A stretch of 48,388 nt of DNA from Blastococcus sp. CCUG 61487 (GCF_005222955.1 NZ_LWUA01000289.1:1-48388), one strand, 5' to 3'; shown: positions 33,936 to 43,327, numbered from the stretch's first letter. The notes: generated by a model not told the origin, from the sequence alone. Translations and numbers: made by a program.

Positions 33936-36155
33936 ATGTCCACGGCGGTCACCTCAGGAGAGCCCGGCGGGACCTCGCCCGCTCCTCCCCACGCCCGGCG
34001 CAGGTCACCCCGGTCGATCGCGCTCTGGGCGCTCGTCGCCGTCGTCGGCGCGGTCTGCTGGACGGTGCTGGCGCTCGCCCGCGGCGAGAACGTCTCGGCG
34101 CTGTGGATCCTGTTCGCGGCGTGGTCGTCGTACGCCATCGCCTACCGCTTCTACGCCCGGTGGATCACCCATCGCGTGCTGCAGGCCGACGACCGGCGGG
34201 CCACCCCGGCCGAGCGGCTGGACAACGGGATCGACTTCGACGTCACCGATCGGCGGGTGCTCTTCGGGCACCACTTCGCCGCGATCGCCGGGGCCGGCCC
34301 GCTGGTCGGCCCGGTCCTGGCCGCCCAGATGGGCTACCTGCCCGGCACCATCTGGATCATCGTCGGCGTCATCTTCGCCGGGGCGGTGCAGGACCTCACC
34401 GTCCTGTTCTTCTCGATGCGCCGCAACGGCAAGAGCCTGGGCCAGATGGTGCGCGAGGAGATCGGCGTGGTCGGCGGGATCGCCGCGCTGATCGCCGTCT
34501 TCGCGATCATGATCATCATCCTGGCCGTCCTGGCGCTGATCGTGGTGAACGCGCTGGCCGAGTCGCCGTGGGGCGTGTTCTCCATCGCGCTCACGATCCC
34601 GATCGCGCTGTTCATGGGCTTCTACCTGCGGGTGCTGCGGCCCGGGCGGGTGCTCGAGGCGACCGGCGTCGGGGTGGCGCTCCTGCTGCTGGCGATCGTC
34701 GGCGGCGGCTGGATCCAGGACACCGCCCTCGGCGACGCGCTGACCCTGTCCAAGGAGTGGCTGGTCCTCGCGCTGGTGATCTACGGCTTCGTCGCCTCGG
34801 TGCTGCCGGTGTGGCTGCTGCTGACCCCGCGCGACTACCTGTCGACCTTCATGAAGGTCGGCGTCATCGTGCTGCTGGCCGTCGGGCTGGTCCTCGCCCG
34901 CCCGGTGCTCCAAGCCGACGCGGTCACCGACTTCGCCCGCGAGGGCACCGGCCCGGTGTTCGCCGGATCGCTCTTCCCGTTCGTGTTCATCACCATCGCC
35001 TGCGGTGCCCTCTCGGGCTTCCACGCCCTGATCTCGTCGGGGACGACGCCGAAGATGGTGGCCAAGGAGAGCCAGGCCCGCCTCATCGGCTACGGCGGCA
35101 TGCTGATGGAGTCCTTCGTGGCGATCAGCGCCCTGATCGCCGCCTGCGTGATCGACCAGGGCCTCTACTACGCGATGAACGCCCCCGCCGGTGCCACCGG
35201 GGGGACGTTCGACTCCGCCGCCGCGTTCGTGAACGGACTCGGCTTCGACACCACCTCGGCGCAGCTGGCGCAGGCCTCGGCCGACGTCGAGGAGGAGAGC
35301 CTGGTCTCCCGGACCGGCGGCGCACCCACCCTCGCCGTCGGCATCGCCGAGGTGTTCAGCACCGCGTTCGGCGGCGGCCTGAAAGCCTTCTGGTACCACT
35401 TCGCGATCATGTTCGAGGCGCTGTTCATCCTCACCGCGGTGGACGCCGGCACCCGGGTCGGGCGCTTCATGCTGCAGGACACGATCGGCAACGTGTGGAA
35501 GAAGTTCGGCGACCTGTCGTGGCGGCCGGGCAACCTCATCGCCAGCGCCGTCGTCGTCGGCCTGTGGGGCTCGGTGCTCTACATCGGCGTCACCGACCCC
35601 CTGGGCGGGGTCAACCAGCTCTTCCCGCTGTTCGGCATCGCCAACCAGCTGCTCGCCGCCATCGCGCTGACGCTGGTCACCGTCCTGCTGATCAAGCACG
35701 GGAGGCTGCGCTACGCGTGGGTGACCGGGATCCCCCTGGTCTGGGACCTGGTGGTCACGATGACCGCGAGCTGGCAGAAGGTCTTCTCCGGTGACCCGGC
35801 GGTCGGGTACTTCACCCAGCGTCAGCGCTACGCCGACGCCCGGGCCGCCGGAGAGGTCCTGGCACCCGCGACGGACCAGGCGGAGATGGACCAGGTCATC
35901 GTCAACTCGACGCTCAACGGGATCCTGCAGGCGGCGTTCGCCGTCCTCGTGCTCGTCGTCGTCGTGAACGCGGTGGTGGTCATCGCCCGGGCCGTCCGCA
36001 CCGGCGGGTTGCCGACGACGGAGGAACCGCCGGTGCCCTCGAAGCTGGTGGAGCCGGCCGGCTTCTTCCCCACCGCGGAGGAGAAGGCGGCGATGGCCGA
36101 GCACCGGCGGCTGGTCGGCGCCGGTGCCGGGCGCACCGCGGCGGAGGAGCGGTGA
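33936..36155 (+). CDS. cstA: Carbon starvation protein CstA family (pyruvate/peptide transporter)
   Basis: The 739-residue protein has about 16 or more membrane segments. Conserved CstA motifs include VLFGHHFAAIAGAGPLVGPVLAAQMGYLPG, GAVQDL, ISSGTTPKM and MLMESFVAISALIAACVIDQG. CstA proteins take up peptides, and some (BtsT/CstA) take up pyruvate. A long charged C-terminal tail follows the last helix. The ATG at 33936 has GGGAGG close upstream. It overlaps the ybdD-like gene as GTGA, the usual CstA-YbdD pairing. Confidence 0.94.
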   Translation: MSTAVTSGEPGGTSPAPPHARRRSPRSIALWALVAVVGAVCWTVLALARGENVSALWILFAAWSSYAIAYRFYARWITHRVLQADDRRATPAERLDNGIDFDVTDRRVLFGHHFAAIAGAGPLVGPVLAAQMGYLPGTIWIIVGVIFAGAVQDLTVLFFSMRRNGKSLGQMVREEIGVVGGIAALIAVFAIMIIILAVLALIVVNALAESPWGVFSIALTIPIALFMGFYLRVLRPGRVLEATGVGVALLLLAIVGGGWIQDTALGDALTLSKEWLVLALVIYGFVASVLPVWLLLTPRDYLSTFMKVGVIVLLAVGLVLARPVLQADAVTDFAREGTGPVFAGSLFPFVFITIACGALSGFHALISSGTTPKMVAKESQARLIGYGGMLMESFVAISALIAACVIDQGLYYAMNAPAGATGGTFDSAAAFVNGLGFDTTSAQLAQASADVEEESLVSRTGGAPTLAVGIAEVFSTAFGGGLKAFWYHFAIMFEALFILTAVDAGTRVGRFMLQDTIGNVWKKFGDLSWRPGNLIASAVVVGLWGSVLYIGVTDPLGGVNQLFPLFGIANQLLAAIALTLVTVLLIKHGRLRYAWVTGIPLVWDLVVTMTASWQKVFSGDPAVGYFTQRQRYADARAAGEVLAPATDQAEMDQVIVNSTLNGILQAAFAVLVLVVVVNAVVVIARAVRTGGLPTTEEPPVPSKLVEPAGFFPTAEEKAAMAEHRRLVGAGAGRTAAEER

Positions 36156-36334
36156 CGGTGATCCGGGTCTGGCAGGGGGTGCGCTGGTACCTGCGCGAGT
36201 TCACCGGCGAGGCGCGCTGGGACCGCTACCTGGAGCACTGCGCGGAGCACGGGCACGAGCCGATGACCCGGCGGGAGTTCGAGCGCGAGCGGTCCGACGC
36301 GATGGAGCGGAACCCGGGCGCCCGCTGCTGCTGA
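36152..36334 (+). CDS. YbdD/YjiX family small protein
   Basis: The 60-residue protein matches the CstA-associated YbdD/YjiX family: VWQGVRWYLREFTGEARWDRYLEHCAEHGHEPMTRREFER. It has no membrane helix and ends with Cys-Cys. Its function is unknown; strict pairing with CstA transporters suggests it modulates transport. GTG at 36152 overlaps the cstA stop. Confidence 0.9.
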   Translation: MTVIRVWQGVRWYLREFTGEARWDRYLEHCAEHGHEPMTRREFERERSDAMERNPGARCC

Positions 36335-36382
36335 GCCGCGGGTTCGTGCCCCGTTCCGCGCCGTCCTCCCTCGGCGTCCGGC

Positions 36383-36414
36383 GTCCTCCCTCACGGTCGA
36401 CCACGAGGGAGGAC
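36383..36414 (+). terminator. Strong hairpin after cstA-ybdD
   Basis: GTCCTCCCTC pairs perfectly with GAGGGAGGAC across a 12-nt loop. An extra copy of the left arm (CGTCCTCCCTC) lies at 36362 to 36372. There is no T-tract, as is common in high-GC actinomycetes, and it may work for both converging genes. Confidence 0.65.
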
Positions 36415-36417
36415 GGC

Positions 36418-36442
36418 CGATGATCAGGTGACCTGATCATCG
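36418..36442. repeat. Perfect 25-nt palindrome in convergent intergenic region
   Basis: CGATGATCAGGT-G-ACCTGATCATCG is a 12-bp inverted repeat around a single base, only 3 nt after the hairpin above. It contains two TGATCA sites. It lies between the ybdD and rsmE ends and could be a bidirectional terminator, a dispersed extragenic palindrome or a binding site. Confidence 0.7.
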
Positions 36443-36453
36443 CCGCGAAGCCG

Positions 36454-37227
36454 TCAGAGCCAGCGGGTGCGGGCGCTCAGCGCGGCCAGCGCGGCGGCGC
36501 CGGCGGTCGAGGTGCGCAGCACCTCCGGGCCCAGGCGCACCGCCTCGGCGCCGGCGGCGCGCAGGGCCACCACCTCGCCGTCGGTGAGCCCGCCCTCCGG
36601 CCCGACGATCACGGCGACGGTCCCCGACTCCGGGATCGTCAGCTCGGCGAGCGGACGGCGCGCCTGCTCGTGCAGCACCACGGCGAGGTCCACGTCCGCG
36701 AGCAGCCCGCACACCTCGCGGGTCGACAGCGGCTCGGTCACCTCCGGCACCCGCGGGCGCCTCGACTGCTTGCTGGCCGCCCGCGCCGCGGCCCGCCACT
36801 TGGCCACGCCCTTCGCCACCCGGTCCTCGCGCCAGCGGGTCACGCAGCGCGCCGCCGTCCACGGGACGATCCGGTCCACCCCGAGCTCGGTGGCCAGCTC
36901 CACCGCGAGCGGGCCCCGGTCGCCCTTGGGCAGCGCCTGCACGAGCAGGAACTCGGGCTGCCGGACCGGCACGTCGTACCGGGCGTGCACCGTCACGCGC
37001 AGCCCGTCGGGACCGGCGGCGGCGACCTCTCCGTCGGCGACGCCGCCCTGCCCGTCGCCGACCCGCACCCGCTCCCCCGGCTCGAGGCGGAGCACGTCGA
37101 CGGCGTGCCGCCCCTCGGCGCCCGCGACCAGCAGCTCCGCGCCCTCCTCGAGCCCCTCGGGGAGGGCGTCGAGGAGGAACAGCGGAGCCCCGCTGAGCTC
37201 GGGGGCCTCGGCGTCGGGAGAGGTCAT
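36454..37227 (-). CDS. rsmE: 16S rRNA (uracil1498-N3)-methyltransferase
   Basis: The 257-residue SPOUT-type methyltransferase has an N-terminal PUA-like domain (AEGRHAVDVLRLEPGERVRVGDGQGG) and a C-terminal knot with LVQALPKGDR, ELGVDRIVPWTAARCV, KQSRRPRVPEV, VIVGPEGGLTDGEV and LGPEVLRTSTAG. It methylates U1498 in 16S rRNA. It starts 4 bp after dnaJ on the minus strand, the order found in Mycobacterium (hrcA, dnaJ2, rsmE), so it is probably in the heat-shock operon. Confidence 0.95.
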   Translation of the reverse strand: MTSPDAEAPELSGAPLFLLDALPEGLEEGAELLVAGAEGRHAVDVLRLEPGERVRVGDGQGGVADGEVAAAGPDGLRVTVHARYDVPVRQPEFLLVQALPKGDRGPLAVELATELGVDRIVPWTAARCVTRWREDRVAKGVAKWRAAARAASKQSRRPRVPEVTEPLSTREVCGLLADVDLAVVLHEQARRPLAELTIPESGTVAVIVGPEGGLTDGEVVALRAAGAEAVRLGPEVLRTSTAGAAALAALSARTRWL

Positions 37228-37231
37228 GCGG

Positions 37232-38362
37232 TCAGCGCCCGTGGAAGGCGTCGCGCACCCGGGAGAACAACCCGCCCTGCGCGTCGCGGTTCGACTGCGG
37301 CTGGTCCTCGCCGCGCAGCGCGGCGAGCTCGCGCATCAGCTTCTCCTGCTCGGCGTCGAGCCTGGTGGGGGTGACGACGTCGACGTGCACCACGAGGTCG
37401 CCGCGGCCGGTGCCGCGCAACCGGGGCACGCCGTGCGCCCGGAGGGTGATGCGGCTGCCCGACTGGGTGCCCGCCGCGACGTCCAGCTCCTCCTCGCCGT
37501 CGAGGGTCGTGAGGTTCAGCGTCGTGCCCAGCGCGGCCGACGTCATGGGCAGCGTGACGCGGCAGTGCAGGTCCTCGCCGTCACGGGTGAAGACGTCGTG
37601 CGGCCGCTCGTGGATCTCCACGTACAGGTCGCCGGCCGGGCCACCGCCCGGACCCACCTCTCCCTGACCGGACAGCCGGATCCGCATGCCGTCCTCGACT
37701 CCGGCGGGCACCTTCACCGAGATCGTGCGGCGGGACCGCACGCGGCCGTCACCCGAGCACTTGGGGCACGGCTGCGGGATGACCTGGCCGGTGCCCGAGC
37801 AGGTCGGGCAGGTGCGGCTGGAGACGACCTGCCCGAGGAAGCTGCGCTGGACGCTCTGCACCTCCCCCCGACCCGAGCAGGTGGAGCAGGTGCTCACGTG
37901 GGTCCCGGGCGCGGTCCCGGCACCGGCGCACTGGTCGCACAGCACGGCGGTGTCGACGGTCAGCTCCTTCACCGTCCCGAAGACCGCCTCGTCGAGGTCC
38001 AGTTCGATCGGGATCAGCGCGTCCCGCCCGGCCCGCGTGCGGCTGCGGGGGCCACGGGTGGTGGCCCCGCCGAAGAAGGCGTCCATGATGTCGCCGAGGC
38101 CGCCGAAGCCGGCGCCGCCGAAACCGCCGCCCGCGCCGTTCCCGGTGTCGAACGGATCGCCCCCGAGGTCGACGATGCGCCGCTTCTCCGGGTCGGTCAG
38201 CGCCTCGTAGGCGCGGGTGACCTCCTGGAAGCGCTCCTTGGCCTCGGGGTCGGGGTTGACGTCGGGATGCAGGTCCCGCGCCAGCCGCCGGTACGCGCGC
38301 TTGATGTCGGCGTCGCTGGCGTCGCGGGCCAGGCCCAGCACGCCGAAGTAGTCGGTTGCCAT
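37232..38362 (-). CDS. dnaJ: Molecular chaperone DnaJ
   Basis: The 376-residue type I J-protein has the J domain with [10 protein letters not shown] (HPD motif), a Gly-rich region ([18 protein letters not shown]), four zinc repeats ([36 protein letters not shown]) and a C-terminal substrate-binding domain. It stimulates DnaK ATPase. It lies 14 bp after hrcA, so it is the HrcA-linked dnaJ2-type gene rather than the dnaK-grpE-linked copy. Confidence 0.97.
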   Translation of the reverse strand: MATDYFGVLGLARDASDADIKRAYRRLARDLHPDVNPDPEAKERFQEVTRAYEALTDPEKRRIVDLGGDPFDTGNGAGGGFGGAGFGGLGDIMDAFFGGATTRGPRSRTRAGRDALIPIELDLDEAVFGTVKELTVDTAVLCDQCAGAGTAPGTHVSTCSTCSGRGEVQSVQRSFLGQVVSSRTCPTCSGTGQVIPQPCPKCSGDGRVRSRRTISVKVPAGVEDGMRIRLSGQGEVGPGGGPAGDLYVEIHERPHDVFTRDGEDLHCRVTLPMTSAALGTTLNLTTLDGEEELDVAAGTQSGSRITLRAHGVPRLRGTGRGDLVVHVDVVTPTRLDAEQEKLMRELAALRGEDQPQSNRDAQGGLFSRVRDAFHGR

Positions 38363-38376
38363 CGAGAAGTTCGTCC

Positions 38377-39399
38377 TCAGCTCTCGGCCAGGATCTGGCC
38401 GACGTAGCGGGCCACGGCGCGGACCGCGGCCATGTTCGTGGGGTAGTCCATGCGGGTGGGGCCGACGATGCCCAGCCCGCCGAGCGCCCGGTCGGGAGCG
38501 CCGTAGCCGACGCTCACCAGGGACGCCCCGGTCAGCGCCTCGTGGGAGTTCTCCTCGCCGATGCGGACCATGACGGTGCCTGCCTCGACCTCGCTGATCA
38601 GCTTCAGCACGACGACCTGCTCCTCCAGCGCCTCGAGGAGGGGCCGCACCGTGCCGTGGAAGTCCAGCGCGTTGCCGCGCGCCAGGTTCGCCGTCCCACC
38701 GATGACCAGGCGGTCCTCACCGGGCTCGACGAGGGTCTCGAGCAGCGTGGCGCTGATCGTGGCGACCAGGCCGCGGAGGTGCTGCGGAGCTGTCTCCAGC
38801 AGGTCGGGCACCTTGTTCCCGGCCTCGGTGAGCTTGACGCCGCTGAAGGCGGAGTTGAGCACGGTCCGCAGCTCGGCGACCGCCTCGGCGTCGATCTCGG
38901 CCGGGCAGTCGACGACCCGCTGCTCCACGCGTCCGGTGTCGGTGATGAGCACCAGCATGAGCCGGGCAGCGGCCACCTGCACCACCTCGAGGTGGCGCAC
39001 CGCGCTGCGCGACAACGTGGGGTACTGCACGACCGCGACCTGCCGGGTCAGCTGGGCCAGCAGCCGGACGGTGCGGCCCAGCACGTCGTGCAGGTCGACG
39101 GCGCCGTCCAGGAACCGCTCGATGGCCCGCTTCTCGGCCACCGACAGCGGCTTGACCGCCGACAGCCGGTCGACGAACAAGCGGTAGCCCTTGTCGGTGG
39201 GAACCCGCCCGGCGCTGGTGTGCGGCTGGGTGATGTATCCCTGCTCCTCCAGCACCGCCATGTCGTTGCGGATGGTGGCCGGGGAGACGCCGAGATCGTG
39301 CCGGTCGGCCAGCGCCTTGCTGCCCACCGGATCGTTGGTCGAGACGTAGTCCTGCACGATGGCCCGAAGGACATCCATGCGGCGTTCGTCGTGCGCCAC
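38377..39399 (-). CDS. hrcA: Heat-inducible transcription repressor HrcA
   Basis: The 340-residue repressor has an N-terminal winged helix ([57 protein letters not shown]), a GAF-like middle and the conserved C-terminal [15 protein letters not shown] and VGPTRMDYP. It binds CIRCE elements and represses chaperone genes until heat shock. A perfect CIRCE operator lies 85 bp upstream, indicating autoregulation together with dnaJ and rsmE. It starts with GTG. Confidence 0.97.
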   Translation of the reverse strand: MAHDERRMDVLRAIVQDYVSTNDPVGSKALADRHDLGVSPATIRNDMAVLEEQGYITQPHTSAGRVPTDKGYRLFVDRLSAVKPLSVAEKRAIERFLDGAVDLHDVLGRTVRLLAQLTRQVAVVQYPTLSRSAVRHLEVVQVAAARLMLVLITDTGRVEQRVVDCPAEIDAEAVAELRTVLNSAFSGVKLTEAGNKVPDLLETAPQHLRGLVATISATLLETLVEPGEDRLVIGGTANLARGNALDFHGTVRPLLEALEEQVVVLKLISEVEAGTVMVRIGEENSHEALTGASLVSVGYGAPDRALGGLGIVGPTRMDYPTNMAAVRAVARYVGQILAES

Positions 39400-39483
39400 G
39401 AGATCCCTCCCCGTACCGGTCGACCCACCGTGCCGGCCACTCCGGCGAGGCCTTCCACGACTGTGTGCGGGACGACCCGCCTG

Positions 39484-39510
39484 CTGGCACTCGCACAGCC
39501 GGAGTGCCAG
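39484..39510 (-). promoter_or_regulatory. CIRCE operator for hrcA-dnaJ
   Basis: CTGGCACTC-N9-GAGTGCCAG is a perfect inverted repeat of 9 bp with a 9-bp spacer, the standard CIRCE layout bound by HrcA. On the minus strand a -10-like TATGCT (39519 to 39514) lies 3 bp before it, so HrcA would block early transcription. No clear -35 box is seen. Confidence 0.92.
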
Positions 39511-39689
39511 CCCAGCATACGGGACGATCGGGCCTCGGCCCCACCACGCGCGGGCGCCGGGCGGGCCCCTCCGGGCCCCGCCGGGCGTGTGCCGCCCGAT
39601 GGTCCGGAAAGCCGCGACGGCGGCCCCGCGGGGCCGATAAGGTGGACCGGGTCCGGCGCCCCCGACGGACAGGAAGCGGAGGTCGTGTC

Positions 39690-40067
39690 CTGATCTTCAA
39701 GGCAGTTCGAGACGGGCGCCCGTATCCGGACCACGGTCTGTCCACGCGGGACTGGGCGATGATCCCGCCCCGGCAGGTGCGGATGGACACGCTGACCACC
39801 ACGAAGAAGGAGCTCGCGCTCGACGCGCTCCTCGCCGACGACTCGACCTTCTACGGCGATCTGTTCCCGCACGCCGTCCTGTGGCACGGCGAGCTCTACC
39901 TCGAGGACGGGCTGCACCGCGCCCTGCGCGCAGCGCTCCAGCAGCGCAACGTCATCCACGTGCGGGTGCTCGACCTCGATGCGCTGAGCCCGGTCCAGGC
40001 GCCGTCCGGTCCCGCGACCGCCGCCATCCCGGCGCAGCCTCCGGTCCCCGGCCCGCGCCGCAGCTGA
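39690..40067 (+). CDS. Conserved actinobacterial protein (Rv2375-like), apparent CTG start
   Basis: The 125-residue protein reads [28 protein letters not shown], then [24 protein letters not shown] and [25 protein letters not shown]. It resembles small conserved proteins divergent from hrcA in Mycobacterium (Rv2375) and other actinobacteria; the function is unknown. No ATG or GTG is in frame near the conserved start. CTG at 39690 lies 7 nt after GGAGG, so it is the best start and gives the family MIFKAVR-like N-terminus. The C-terminal 20 residues are a Pro/Ala tail. Confidence 0.8.
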   Translation: MIFKAVRDGRPYPDHGLSTRDWAMIPPRQVRMDTLTTTKKELALDALLADDSTFYGDLFPHAVLWHGELYLEDGLHRALRAALQQRNVIHVRVLDLDALSPVQAPSGPATAAIPAQPPVPGPRRS

Positions 40068-40069
40068 CG

Positions 40070-40089
40070 GTCCGCCTGCTCAGGCGGAC
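40070..40089. terminator. Hairpin between convergent genes
   Basis: GTCCGCCTG-CT-CAGGCGGAC is a perfect 9-bp hairpin that overlaps the stop codon of the DUF2254-like gene and begins 3 bp after the Rv2375-like gene. It probably ends transcription in both directions. No T-tract is present. Confidence 0.6.
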
Positions 40090-41429
40090 GGTCCCGCCCC
40101 ACCGCGGCCCGTGTGGTCGGCCGGGTCCACCTGGGCCTCCGCCACCTCGCGCAGGTGCGCGACGTCCTCGACGTGCAGGTCGGGATCGCCTTCGACCATG
40201 TCCAGCAGCAGGCGCAGCTGCCTGCGCAGTTCCGGCAGCGCCTCGGTGCGGCCGGCCTCCTCCAGGTGCAGCACGAGCATGCGGAGGACGCGGGCCAGCG
40301 CGGCCACCACCTGGGGCTGCGAGCCGGCCGTCTGCCGGAGCTGCTCGAACCCGTGGACCACGTACTCCTCGGCGCTGAGCTCCCACGGCCGCACCAGGCG
40401 ACGCCCCTCGGCCCCCTCGACGACAGGTTGCGGCAGCTCGGCCACGAGCACGCGGCGCAGCAGGCTGCCGATCCGCAGGACCACCTCCACCGCCGTGGTG
40501 GGGTCGTTGATCGCCGGGCTCAGCGCGCGCAGCCCGATGTCGACCAGCTGGCGCAGGGCGAAGTCGACGTCGTCCTGCATGGTGCGCACGTGGCCCACCA
40601 GGACGCTCGCCTGCACGTCCGCCAGGACCCGGTCGGGCCGGTCCGGCGGGGGCCAGACGTGCGCCAGGGGCTCCCCCTGGTGGATGTAGGCGCCGACGCG
40701 GGTCTCGAGACGCAGGGTGCTCCGCGGGGGCACCGCGGCCAGCAGCCGGTCGGTGGGCGCCTGGGTGACCCAGCCGTCCGTGGTCGCCGGCACCGCGAGC
40801 GCCGCCTCATCGGGGAACGGCGCCGGCCCGGGCACCGGACGTTCCGCGGCCGTCCGGCGGACGACGGCGGCGAGCACGTGCTCGGCCTCGCCGGTGATCC
40901 GCCGCACCACCTCGCCCACCTGCATGCCGTGCGCCAGGTGATCCAGGTAGGCGACGATCAGCAGCACGGTGACGACGGTGAGGACGACGGCCACCGTGAC
41001 CGGGATGGGCGCCGCGGTGTGCGACTCCGAGCCGCTCACCACCCGCAGGGTCAGGACGCAGTAGACGAAGGTGGCGACGAGCGCTCCGATGACAACCTGG
41101 GCCAGCCGGTCGCGGATGAACGAGCGCATGACCCGGGGCGAGAACTGGCTGCTGGCCAGCTGGAGGCTGACGACCGTCAGCGAGAAGACCACGCCGGCGG
41201 TGGTGATCATGGCGCCGGCCACCGTGCTGAGCAGCCAGGTCGCCGTGTTGTTGCTCATGTGCAGCGTGAACGGAGGATCGCCCCCCTCGCCGGTCCAGCG
41301 GTCGGCGAGGCGGGTCACCTCCGCCAGCAGGACGCCGCCCACGACGATGAGCGCAGGGAGCAGGAGCAGGCTCTCGCGGAAGCGGTAGCCGATCGCGGCG
41401 ACGTGGAGGCCCGTTCGAGGCCGGGACAC
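40080..41429 (-). CDS. DUF2254-like membrane protein
   Basis: The 449-residue protein has four N-terminal membrane segments (LLLLPALIVVGGVLLAEV, TWLLSTVAGAMITTAGVVFSL, VVIGALVATFVYCVLTLRV, VAVVLTVVTVLLIVAYLDHLAH), then a large soluble domain with ALSPAINDPTTAVEVVLRIGSLLRRVL. The order of VVSLQLASSQFSPRVMRSFIRD and the ALSPAINDPTTA signature mark the DUF2254 family. Function is unknown. The GTG at 41429 is 2 bp from the oxidoreductase stop, suggesting co-transcription. Confidence 0.88.
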   Translation of the reverse strand: MSRPRTGLHVAAIGYRFRESLLLLPALIVVGGVLLAEVTRLADRWTGEGGDPPFTLHMSNNTATWLLSTVAGAMITTAGVVFSLTVVSLQLASSQFSPRVMRSFIRDRLAQVVIGALVATFVYCVLTLRVVSGSESHTAAPIPVTVAVVLTVVTVLLIVAYLDHLAHGMQVGEVVRRITGEAEHVLAAVVRRTAAERPVPGPAPFPDEAALAVPATTDGWVTQAPTDRLLAAVPPRSTLRLETRVGAYIHQGEPLAHVWPPPDRPDRVLADVQASVLVGHVRTMQDDVDFALRQLVDIGLRALSPAINDPTTAVEVVLRIGSLLRRVLVAELPQPVVEGAEGRRLVRPWELSAEEYVVHGFEQLRQTAGSQPQVVAALARVLRMLVLHLEEAGRTEALPELRRQLRLLLDMVEGDPDLHVEDVAHLREVAEAQVDPADHTGRGGAGPSA

Positions 41430-41431
41430 GC

Positions 41432-42679
41432 TCAGCGCAGGGGGTCGAACGGCCGGAGCATGCCGGGAGTCTCGCCCTCGAGCACCGTCTCGGCAACGAG
41501 CCGGCCGGTGATCGGACCGAGGGCGATCCCCCACATCCCGTGCCCGCCGGCCACGAAGACCCGGTCGGAGCGGGTACGGCCGAGCAGCGGCAGGCCGTCG
41601 CCGGTCACCGGGCGCGAGCCGACCCACTCGTCGTGCCGGTCGTCCAGGTCCGCGCCGGTCAGCAGGGGGCGGACCGCCTCGACGACGGCGTCGATCCGCC
41701 GCGCGTCCAGCGGGTCCTCGGGCCGGCAGAACTCCATCATCCCGGCGACCCGCAGCCGGTCGCCCAGCGGCGTGCAGGCCACCCGCTGGGTCGGGAAGTA
41801 CAGCGGTCCGGACGGCAGTCGGTCGACCGGGACGCTGAAGCTGTAGCCGCGCCCGGCCTGGACCACCCGACGGACGCCGAACCGCTCGGCCAGCCGCCCC
41901 AGCCAGGCGCCGGTGGCCAGCACGACGGCGTCGTGCCGGTGCTCACCCGCCGCGGTCACCACCCGGACGCCGTCGGCCTCCGCGCGGACGTCGAGGACCG
42001 TGCAGCGCTCGGCCAGCGTGCCGCCGCGGGCACGCACGGACCGGCCGAGCGCGTCGAGGAACTGCGGCGGGTGGATGAACCGCTGCCCGTGCAGCCGCAC
42101 CGCGGCCCCGACCTCGGCGGTCAGCGCCGGCTCCAGGGCCCGCACCTCGTCGCCGGTCAGCAGGTCGAAGCGGACGTCGTCCTGCCCCTCGTCGCGGATC
42201 GCGCGCAGCTCCGCGACGAGGGGCTCGCGCTCCTCCTCGCTGCGGAAGCAGGCGAGGAAGGGATCGGCCGGGTGGGTCGGCGCGGTCACGCCGCCGGCGG
42301 CGAGCACGTCGAACGCCTCCAGCGCCCTGTCGTTCAGCGGCGCGTAGGCGGCCATCCCGCGCCGCCAGCGCCCCGGGGTGCTGTGCCGGACGAACGAGCC
42401 GAGGAAGCGCGCGAGCGACGGTCCGGCTGCCCGCGGCGGGACGTAGACGGGTGACCGCGGGCTGAGCACCGCCCGCAGCCCGTACCGCAGGACGGCCGGT
42501 TCGGGCAGCGGGGCGGTGAGGCTCGGGGTCAGCCAGCCGGCGTTCCCCCAGGAGGCACCCGCGCCGACGTGGTCACGCTCGTAGACGGTGACCTCGGCGC
42601 CCGCCTCCTGCAGGAACCATGCGGTCGACAGACCGACCATGCCACCGCCGACGACGGCGACCGACCGGCGCGCAGTCAT
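41432..42679 (-). CDS. FAD-dependent D-amino acid dehydrogenase/oxidase family
   Basis: The 415-residue flavoprotein has the dinucleotide motif VAVVGGGMVGLSTAWFLQEAGAEVTVYERD with Glu at the ribose position. It follows with GAGASWGNAGW (DadA-type), VVLATGAWLG and a C-terminal GGHGMWGIALGPITGRLVAE FAD site. It deaminates D-amino acids or a similar substrate at the membrane. It is immediately upstream of the DUF2254-like gene and 36 bp downstream of the DksA-like gene. Confidence 0.88.
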   Translation of the reverse strand: MTARRSVAVVGGGMVGLSTAWFLQEAGAEVTVYERDHVGAGASWGNAGWLTPSLTAPLPEPAVLRYGLRAVLSPRSPVYVPPRAAGPSLARFLGSFVRHSTPGRWRRGMAAYAPLNDRALEAFDVLAAGGVTAPTHPADPFLACFRSEEEREPLVAELRAIRDEGQDDVRFDLLTGDEVRALEPALTAEVGAAVRLHGQRFIHPPQFLDALGRSVRARGGTLAERCTVLDVRAEADGVRVVTAAGEHRHDAVVLATGAWLGRLAERFGVRRVVQAGRGYSFSVPVDRLPSGPLYFPTQRVACTPLGDRLRVAGMMEFCRPEDPLDARRIDAVVEAVRPLLTGADLDDRHDEWVGSRPVTGDGLPLLGRTRSDRVFVAGGHGMWGIALGPITGRLVAETVLEGETPGMLRPFDPLR

Positions 42680-42715
42680 GCCGCCCCCTCTGCTCCCTGC
42701 CGCACGGGGCGGACG

Positions 42716-43024
42716 TCAGCTGCAGGCGACGCAGCTGCGCGCCATCGGCCGGAACTCCAGCCGCTCCTGCGGGATCGCCTTGCCGCACTCGGTGCAGGAG
42801 CCGTAGGTGCCGGCGTCGATGCGGGCGAGCGCCGCGTCGATCTCCTCGATGGTGTCCTGCAGGTCGGCGCTGCGGCGGAGGGCGACCGGGTCGGGCACCG
42901 AGGTGGCGCACTCGGCCAGGGCCTGCTCGCGCTGCTGGACGCAGTCGGCGCGCTGCTCTTCGAGCTGCGCACGGATGCTGCTCCAGTCGGCGGTGCGGGT
43001 GGTGGAGTCGAGCGTGCTGGACAT
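42716..43024 (-). CDS. DksA/TraR family zinc-finger protein
   Basis: The 102-residue protein has a coiled-coil N-terminal half and a C4 zinc finger: Cys77 and Cys80 (CTEC), Cys98 and Cys101 (CVAC). DksA/TraR proteins bind the RNA polymerase secondary channel. The coiled-coil tip lacks the usual two acidic residues of DksA (DxxDxA region reads EIDAALARIDAGTYG), so it may act differently. A GAGGAGGA ribosome-binding site precedes the ATG. Confidence 0.9.
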   Translation of the reverse strand: MSSTLDSTTRTADWSSIRAQLEEQRADCVQQREQALAECATSVPDPVALRRSADLQDTIEEIDAALARIDAGTYGSCTECGKAIPQERLEFRPMARSCVACS

Positions 43025-43144
43025 GGGGTCCTCCTCGGACGAGGTATGGGACTGCGAGAGTCGGGAGAGAGCCGCCGAAGCGAGAAAAGACGCGGCACCG
43101 GTGTGGAGCGCGTCAGGACGGGGTGGGCACGACCCGGGTGCGGG

Positions 43145-43327
43145 TCAGGCTGCCTGCGGCGGGGCCCGGTCCTGGCTGCGGCGGAGTACGTCGAGGCCGC
43201 GGAGGCCGCGAGCGCGGCGGTTCATGACCAGGGCGACCAGCATGCCGCCGCTGAGGGCGGGCGCCGGCGCCGTGGCCGGATGGCCCGGCGGGGAGTCCAC
43301 GGTCCAGCGGGACGTGTGCGTCTGCAC
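43145..43327 (-). CDS. Small hypothetical protein (60 aa)
   Basis: The GTG at 43327 has a strong GGAGGAGG site about 9 nt upstream. The 60-residue product is Thr/Pro-rich first (QTHTSRWTVDSPPGHPATAP), then has a short hydrophobic stretch LSGGMLVALVMNRRARG and a basic tail. The good RBS is the main reason to call it. No homology is recognised. It lies in the 409-bp space between the DksA-like gene and hemW; the rest of that space shows nothing. Confidence 0.45.
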   Translation of the reverse strand: MQTHTSRWTVDSPPGHPATAPAPALSGGMLVALVMNRRARGLRGLDVLRRSQDRAPPQAA

